DNA from: Bacteroidales bacterium
GTDB taxonomy: Bacteria > Bacteroidota > Bacteroidia > Bacteroidales > UBA12077
NCBI GenBank assembly: GCA_003446015.1
Contig: DMBU01000061.1
Coordinates: forward strand, 1 to 10,615
Length of the DNA stretch: 10,615 nt
Direction: 5' to 3'
Both the position numbers and the translations under genes were made by a program. The notes under the pieces are model-generated. The model did not search any database and was not told the origin of the DNA. It worked only from the letters and a program-made list of their open reading frames with translations. Of the stretch, positions 6,598 to 10,615 are shown in pieces (the first letter of the stretch is position 1; the number at the start of each line of letters is the position of its first letter).

Positions 6598-7485
6598 TTA
6601 CAAAACTTCTGGAGAAGAAGGGTATTTATCTTTTGGGGTATATTGAATTGCCTGATCTAAAAAATGAATAAGCTGGTTCTTATCTTTCGATAAAGTCCCC
6701 TGTAAAGGTAAGTTGTTTGATATATGATTACTTCGGTAAATTACATTTTCAACATTTAAATGATCAATGAAAAGTTTGAGTTCCTCGAAAAGTTCAACAA
6801 TAGTTTGCTGTATATATCTCCCATTAAATTTATTTTGAAAATGTTCTAATCCGAAAGGTAAACTTAAAGTTAGCGTAGATAGAAATTTTGGATTCAGTTT
6901 ATTAATTATTTCTGCCGACTTTAAAGCATGTTGTTCTGAATATTCTTTACCTCCCAGTCCGTTAATAATCATTATTGACGTATCTATTCCAGCATTATGA
7001 GCCTTTTCAACTCCGTCAAGTGTTGAATTAAAGGTTTCCCCTTTATGAATAAGCTTTAACAATTCATCGTCTCCTGTTTCAATTCCAATATATAACAATT
7101 TTAGCCCAAGATTTTTCAAATCTTTCAGCTCTTGTTCCGATTTACGTAAAATATCTTTTGGTAAAGCATATGATGAAATTCTCTGGATTTTACCAAACTG
7201 ATTATAAATCTCAATTAACAATGGAATTAGTTTATTCGCAGACAAAACAAAAGCATTACCATCTGCTAAAAACACTTTTTTAACTCCGTAGTAAGCTTTT
7301 GCCAAAGTTTCAATTTCAGGCTTTAATTCTTCGAAGCTTCGTACTTTAAATTTTTTAGAAGTATACATTTCACAAAATGCACACTTATTCCATGAACATC
7401 CAACGGTGGCTTGAATAATTGCTGATCTGGCCTCGGCAGGAGGCCGAAAAACAGGTTCGTCGTACTGAATTGGTGAAAAAAACAT
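6598..7485 (-). CDS. Radical SAM protein with CX4CX2C cluster motif
   Basis: A 295-residue cytoplasmic radical SAM enzyme. The cluster-binding cysteines are C30, C35 and C38 in GCSWNKCAFCEMY, spaced CX4CX2C rather than the standard CX3CX2C. I know this spacing from a group of uncharacterised COG1032-like proteins with CS(H/W)N(K/R)CxFCxMY. Other radical SAM landmarks follow: LADGN (strand 2 region), LLYIGIETGDDELL (the usual GxE-type SAM-contacting region), and IMIINGLGG. A conserved C-terminal stretch, RSNHISNNLPLQGTL, also fits that group. There is no B12-binding or TRAM domain, and the short length suggests a single barrel plus a small tail. The substrate is unknown. The ATG at 7485 is 32 bp after the stop of the gene upstream, so an operon is likely. 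A promoter-like pair inside that upstream gene could add separate expression. Confidence 0.85.
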   Translation of the reverse strand: MFFSPIQYDEPVFRPPAEARSAIIQATVGCSWNKCAFCEMYTSKKFKVRSFEELKPEIETLAKAYYGVKKVFLADGNAFVLSANKLIPLLIEIYNQFGKIQRISSYALPKDILRKSEQELKDLKNLGLKLLYIGIETGDDELLKLIHKGETFNSTLDGVEKAHNAGIDTSIMIINGLGGKEYSEQHALKSAEIINKLNPKFLSTLTLSLPFGLEHFQNKFNGRYIQQTIVELFEELKLFIDHLNVENVIYRSNHISNNLPLQGTLSKDKNQLIHFLDQAIQYTPKDKYPSSPEVL

Positions 7486-7517
7486 CTTTGTTAATAATCT
7501 TTGATTAATACTGAATA

Positions 7518-7922
7518 TTAAATATTGATCAAAGTTATAAATTCTGCATAAGAAACAGGCAAATTAAGTAATCTATATGCTTTACCAACAGTTGAACAAA
7601 GCTCTCTTTTGTATTTTAAAGAATCAAAAAAAAGATGTGCATAGGCAGTTGCTATTGGCTCATCAATTAAATAAACACCTGTGTTTTGATTGTCATCATT
7701 CTGATATTCTTCGATAAGAGTAACTATTTTTGTTAATTTTGATACATCAAAATTGAAAGTACATCCTCTTAAATCTGTTAAATTGAAATATACTTTTGGA
7801 AAATCTGCATCTTCTCTAACCCTTTTTGCCAAATCATAAAGTTCTTCAAAAGATTTTACTCCCGAATCCATCTTCGCTATTCCAAAGTTTAATTCGGAAT
7901 AAATCTTATACCTGCCACTCAT
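7518..7922 (-). CDS. Possible SpoIIAA/STAS-like protein
   Basis: A 134-residue cytoplasmic protein with no signal peptide or membrane segment. Alternating strands and helices are suggested: an N-terminal strand pair (YKIYSELNFGIAKMDSG), a helix (FEELYDLAKRVREDA), a strand (KVYFNLTDLRGC), a helix, a strand (TGVYLIDEPI), and a C-terminal helical region (FFDSLKYKRELCSTVGKAYRLLNL). This order, and segments such as FNLTDLRG, resemble SpoIIAA-like/STAS proteins of Bacteroidota. The similarity is judged by eye and is not secure. I start it at the ATG at 7922 because an ATG 33 bases upstream (7955) falls inside the -7 element TAAGTTTG. It is the first gene of a minus-strand cluster with the radical SAM and membrane protein genes. 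If it is a STAS protein it could be a partner of a kinase or PP2C switch, but no kinase is visible here. Confidence 0.65.
   Translation of the reverse strand: MSGRYKIYSELNFGIAKMDSGVKSFEELYDLAKRVREDADFPKVYFNLTDLRGCTFNFDVSKLTKIVTLIEEYQNDDNQNTGVYLIDEPIATAYAHLFFDSLKYKRELCSTVGKAYRLLNLPVSYAEFITLINI
7530..7563 (-). promoter_or_regulatory. Possible internal promoter for the radical SAM gene
   Basis: On the minus strand TTTG (7560-7563) is followed after 22 bp by TAACTTTG (7530-7537), a full match to TAnnTTTG. It sits inside the 3' end of the upstream gene, 45 bp before the radical SAM ATG. The spacing is slightly long and the site lies in coding sequence, so a chance match is possible. Confidence 0.35.
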
Positions 7923-7952
7923 AAAGAAAATTTTCAAGGTAAAATTAGTTCG

Positions 7953-7960
7953 CAAACTTA
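7953..7960 (-). promoter_or_regulatory. -7 element of the STAS-like/radical SAM cluster
   Basis: On the minus strand TAAGTTTG matches TAnnTTTG fully and lies 31 bp before the ATG at 7922, giving a leader of about 24 bases. No clear TTTG-type -33 element is at the normal distance. The position decides between two possible starts of the downstream gene. Confidence 0.45.
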
Positions 7961-8037
7961 TAAAAAGTTATTTTATTTTAAGGTTATTTTTGTCAAAATT
8001 TTTAGCATTTTTTCACATTTAACTCATTCATATTTTA

Positions 8038-8072
8038 TTAGTCATTTTGCTCTAAAATAAAGAAATGACTGA
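8038..8072. repeat. Inverted repeat in the divergent intergenic region
   Basis: TTAGTCATTT (8038-8047) and AAATGACTGA (8063-8072) form a 10-bp stem with one G-T pair around a 15-base loop. It lies between the divergent promoters of the STAS-like cluster and the ABC-F gene, about 80 bp upstream of each. It could be an operator, or the remains of a terminator, but no T run follows on either strand. The rest of this 255-bp gap (7923-8177) holds only the two promoters. Confidence 0.4.
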
Positions 8073-8127
8073 AGGGTTTTTACACCTTAAACTTTAATAC
8101 TTTTTTTAATCCATACCCCGAAGATGA

Positions 8128-8158
8128 ATTTTTTTATCTCTTTAAAATACTATCTTTG
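8128..8158 (+). promoter_or_regulatory. Promoter of the ABC-F gene
   Basis: TATCTTTG (8151-8158) is a full match to the Bacteroidota -7 consensus, and a T-rich stretch about 20 bp upstream (near 8128-8132) stands at the -33 place without the ideal G. Transcription would start near 8165, leaving only about 13 bases before the ATG at 8178. The short leader leaves no room for an attenuator of the kind found before some antibiotic-resistance ABC-F genes. Confidence 0.6.
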
Positions 8159-8177
8159 CGCCTCATAAAATCGAACC

Positions 8178-9818
8178 ATGATATCAGTTGACGGATTAAC
8201 AGTTGAGTTTAGCGGAACTACTCTATTTAAAGATATTTCTTTTGTAATTAACGAGAAAGATCGTATTGCCTTAATGGGTAAAAACGGTGCAGGAAAATCA
8301 ACTATACTTAAGATTATTGCAGGTGAAAAAACGGCTTCTAAAGGACGTGTATCGGCACCAAACGATGCTGTAATTGCTTATTTGCCACAACATTTACTCA
8401 CAGTAGATAATAGAACTGTATTTGAAGAAACAGCACAGGCATTTTCTGAAATTCTGGAAATGGAACGTCAGATTCAGGAGATGAATAACGAGTTATCAAT
8501 TCGAACCGACTATGAATCAGAAAGTTATTTTGAATTAATTGAGAAAGTATCTACACTAAGCGAAAAGTTCTATAACATCGAAGAAATTAATTTCGATGCC
8601 GAAATTGAGAAAATATTGCTTGGATTAGGTTTTTTACCCGAAGATTTTCAACGACCAACCAGCGAATTTAGTGGTGGATGGCGAATGCGAATTGAGCTTG
8701 CAAAGATTTTACTACGTAAACCCGATCTGATTTTGTTGGATGAACCAACGAATCATTTAGATATTGAATCGATACAATGGCTCGAAGAATTTCTTATAAA
8801 CAGTGCAAAAGCTGTGATTGTAATTTCTCACGACAGAGCATTTATTGATCATATTACAACTCGTACCATTGAAGTAACTATGGGGCGCATTTATGATTAT
8901 AAAGTTAATTACTCCAATTACCTTCAGCTAAGAAAAGACAGGCGTGTACATCAGCAAAAAGCTTTCGACGAACAAAAAAAGATGATATCCGAAACCCAAG
9001 AGTTTATTGACAGATTTAAAGGAACTTATTCAAAAACACTGCAAGTACAGTCAAGGGTAAAGATGCTTGAGAAACTAGATATTGTAGAAGTTGACGATGA
9101 AGATAATTCAGCTCTTCGGCTAAAATTTCCGCCATCACCCAAATCAGGAAGCTATCCTGTTATTATCGATAATTTAACAAAACAATATGAGAATCATACT
9201 GTTTTCGCCAATGCCAGTCTAACCATTGCACGTGGTGAAAGGGTAGCTTTTGTTGGTAAAAATGGTGAAGGAAAATCTACCCTTGTAAAAGCCATAATGG
9301 GTGAAATTGACTACCATGGAAAACTAACTCTTGGGCACAATACCCAAATTGGCTACTTTGCACAAAATGAAGCATCATTGCTTGATGAAAAGCTCACTGT
9401 TTTTCAAACCATCGACGATGTTGCCATTGGCGATGTGCGTACAAAAATTAAAGATCTCTTAGGAGCTTTTATGTTTAGTGGTGATAGCATTCAAAAAAAA
9501 GTTAAAGTTTTATCAGGTGGTGAACGAACAAGGCTGGCAATGATCAAGCTTTTGCTTGAACCTGTTAATTTGCTTATCCTGGACGAGCCTACAAATCATC
9601 TTGATATGAAAACAAAAGATATTTTAAAATCTGCTTTGCAGGATTTTGATGGTACTCTTATTCTGGTATCGCACGACCGTGATTTCTTGGATGGAATTGT
9701 TGAAAAAGTTTATGAATTTGGAAATAAAAGGGTTAAAGAGCATTTAGGTGATATTAATAGCTTCCTTAAAAAGAAGAGAATGGATAGTCTGCGTGAATTG
9801 GAACGAAATAAAAAATAG
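8178..9818 (+). CDS. ABC-F family ATPase (ribosome-associated, EttA/Uup/YbiT-like)
   Basis: The 546-residue protein has two ABC ATPase domains in tandem and no membrane segments, the mark of the ABC-F family. These proteins bind the ribosomal E site and modulate translation or protect against antibiotics. Domain 1: Walker A GKNGAGKST (34-42), signature FSGGW (164-168), Walker B LILLDEPTNHLD (184-195) and switch H218. Domain 2: Walker A GKNGEGKST (360-368), signature LSGGE (445-449), Walker B LLILDEPTNHLD (465-476) and switch H499. Both catalytic glutamates (E189, E470) are present. The charged linker between domains (about 240-310, with KDRRVHQQKAFDEQKKM and then LQVQSRVKMLEKL) is the P-site tRNA interaction motif. 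The C-terminal tail is short (RMDSLRELERNKK), without the long coiled coil of Uup. I cannot say which subfamily it belongs to; a housekeeping role is likelier than resistance. It has its own promoter and ends at 9818, where a tRNA gene begins on the other strand. Confidence 0.93.
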   Translation: MISVDGLTVEFSGTTLFKDISFVINEKDRIALMGKNGAGKSTILKIIAGEKTASKGRVSAPNDAVIAYLPQHLLTVDNRTVFEETAQAFSEILEMERQIQEMNNELSIRTDYESESYFELIEKVSTLSEKFYNIEEINFDAEIEKILLGLGFLPEDFQRPTSEFSGGWRMRIELAKILLRKPDLILLDEPTNHLDIESIQWLEEFLINSAKAVIVISHDRAFIDHITTRTIEVTMGRIYDYKVNYSNYLQLRKDRRVHQQKAFDEQKKMISETQEFIDRFKGTYSKTLQVQSRVKMLEKLDIVEVDDEDNSALRLKFPPSPKSGSYPVIIDNLTKQYENHTVFANASLTIARGERVAFVGKNGEGKSTLVKAIMGEIDYHGKLTLGHNTQIGYFAQNEASLLDEKLTVFQTIDDVAIGDVRTKIKDLLGAFMFSGDSIQKKVKVLSGGERTRLAMIKLLLEPVNLLILDEPTNHLDMKTKDILKSALQDFDGTLILVSHDRDFLDGIVEKVYEFGNKRVKEHLGDINSFLKKKRMDSLRELERNKK

Positions 9819-9891
9819 AGCCTTCCACGGGACTTGAACCCGCGACCTGCTCATTACGAATGAGCTGCTCTACCAACTGAGCTAAGAAGGC
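9819..9891 (-). tRNA. tRNA-Thr (anticodon CGU)
   Basis: The 73-base cloverleaf folds completely on the minus strand. The acceptor stem is GCCTTCT/GGAAGGC (one U-G pair at 7-66), the D arm GCTC-AGTTGGTA-GAGC, the anticodon arm GCTCA-TTCGTAA-TGAGC with anticodon CGT (bases 34-36), the variable loop AGGTC, and the T arm GCGGG-TTCAAGT-CCCGT (a G-U pair closes it). The discriminator is U73 and CCA is not encoded. It reads the threonine codon ACG. The gene lies 29 bp after the stop of the PP2C phosphatase gene on the same strand and may be co-transcribed with it; no separate promoter is visible in that gap. Its 3' end directly touches the stop codon of the convergent ABC-F gene. Confidence 0.97.
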
Positions 9892-9920
9892 TTATAAAGA
9901 AATTAAGTGTGTAAAATTAA

Positions 9921-10615
9921 TTAAATTTTGATTCCAAGCACCAATACATCGTCTATTTGATCATGCTTATCTTTCCATTTTTTAAATGTTGATTCAATTA
10001 TTTTCTTTTGAACATTCATTGTTTCATTTGCATTCCGTAGCAATAATTCACGAAAGGCGCCATACATAAAACGTTTGTTATCATTCCCTCCAAATTGATC
10101 AACAAATCCATCACTAAACATGTAAATCTGATCTCCTTTTTGTAAGGGTATTTCATGATTGGTAAACATATCCATTTTAAAGAAAATGGCTATAGGCATC
10201 TTATCGGGTTTAATCTCTATTAATTTAAATTCTGAATTATCCAAATTGTAAATATGCAATTTTGTATCTTCCATCTTAGGGATGTGCTTAGTCACAATAT
10301 AAATTGGATTATAAGCTCCTGCAAACTGAACGATATTTGTATCGTGATTAATACTAATTAAGGCCATATCCATTCCATCGCGTGTTGCCCCCAACTCATT
10401 TTTCTGTTTTAAACTTTTAACAATTTCTTTACGAAGTTTTCTTAGAATTACTCCCGGATGAGTAATATATTCTTTCATAACAATTTCACGAAGAAAAGAA
10501 ATACCAAGCATACTCATAAAAGCCCCGGGAACACCATGTCCTGTACAATCTACTGCTGTAATAACAGTGTGATTTTCAACATTTGCCCACCAATAAAAAT
10601 CACCACTTACAATAT
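9921..10615 (-). CDS. SpoIIE-type PP2C serine/threonine phosphatase, C-terminal part; 5' end outside window
   Basis: The reading frame is open to the right edge, so only the C-terminal 231 residues or so are present. The visible part is the SpoIIE/RsbU-type PP2C catalytic domain, which removes phosphate from Ser/Thr, classically on STAS anti-anti-sigma factors, using two metal ions. The metal-site aspartates are visible: SGDFYW at the very start, AVDCTGHGVPGAFMSMLG, MFSDGFVDQFGG, and DDVLVLGIKI at the C-terminus. The sequence style (SGDFYW ... DCTGHGVPGAFMS) is that of the many Bacteroidota signalling proteins in which this domain follows a sensor region such as PAS, GAF, TPR or 7TM; that part is beyond the edge and unknown. 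The ATG at 10517 (start of MSMLG) is inside the conserved domain and is not a true start. A tRNA-Thr gene follows 29 bp downstream. Confidence 0.92.
   Translation of the reverse strand, partial: IVSGDFYWWANVENHTVITAVDCTGHGVPGAFMSMLGISFLREIVMKEYITHPGVILRKLRKEIVKSLKQKNELGATRDGMDMALISINHDTNIVQFAGAYNPIYIVTKHIPKMEDTKLHIYNLDNSEFKLIEIKPDKMPIAIFFKMDMFTNHEIPLQKGDQIYMFSDGFVDQFGGNDNKRFMYGAFRELLLRNANETMNVQKKIIESTFKKWKDKHDQIDDVLVLGIKI

Noticed and set aside
8071..8110. Attenuator-type leader before the ABC-F gene
   Set aside because: The clear promoter at 8151-8158 is downstream of it, the hairpin AAGG/CCTT is weak, and no leader peptide is visible.
10517..10517. ATG as start of a short phosphatase
   Set aside because: The frame continues upstream with conserved PP2C residues (SGDFYW, DCTGHGVPGAF) to the window edge, so this is an internal methionine.
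1..10615. CRISPR array, phage genes, toxin-antitoxin pair or defence island
   Set aside because: No regularly spaced repeats, integrase, transposase, nuclease or small paired genes are visible. The lone SNF2 helicase is not accompanied by a methylase, nuclease or other defence partner.

Overview
The window is an ordinary-looking chromosomal stretch from an AT-rich (low G+C) member of the Bacteroidota. Four things point there: promoter elements of the Bacteroidota sigma-A type (TAnnTTTG), almost no Shine-Dalgarno sequences, signal peptides ending in ...SQ or ...AQ, and the style of the SNF2 and SpoIIE-type proteins. The NuoE/NuoF-like pair suggests an anaerobic or fermentative lineage, perhaps near Marinilabiliales; the genus cannot be fixed from this sequence.

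Layout. (1) 1-1150, minus strand: a NuoE-like 2Fe-2S subunit followed by the start of a NuoF-like flavoprotein that runs off the left edge. These are the usual electron-input subunits of NAD(H)-linked [FeFe]-hydrogenases or related diaphorase complexes. (2) 1151-1574: a 424-bp divergent, AT-rich intergenic region with repeated ATATGT/ACATAT motifs, including a 14-bp inverted repeat just downstream of a candidate promoter for the redox operon. (3) 1575-4526, plus: a large SNF2-family helicase with an internal loop holding a possible sliding-clamp-binding motif. (4) 4635-5306 and 5460-6038, plus: two secreted proteins of unknown function, the second mostly coiled coil. They are separated by an intrinsic terminator and a well-spaced promoter. 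(5) 6063-6221: a long imperfect palindrome between convergent genes, probably a repeat or MITE-like element that may also terminate transcription in both directions. (6) 7922-6241, minus: a three-gene cluster of a possible SpoIIAA/STAS-like protein, a radical SAM protein with a CX4CX2C cluster motif, and a four-helix membrane protein. (7) 8178-9818, plus: an ABC-F ATPase that probably acts on the ribosome, with a clear promoter. (8) 9819-9891, minus: tRNA-Thr(CGU), directly abutting the ABC-F stop codon. (9) 9921-10615, minus: the C-terminal part of a SpoIIE-type PP2C phosphatase that runs off the right edge.

No defence island, CRISPR array, transposase gene or phage module is visible, and I see no convincing new multi-gene system. 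The points most worth a second look are the clamp-like motif in the SNF2 loop, the palindromic element at 6063-6221, the operator-like motifs upstream of the NuoE-like gene, and the uncharacterised radical SAM cluster.
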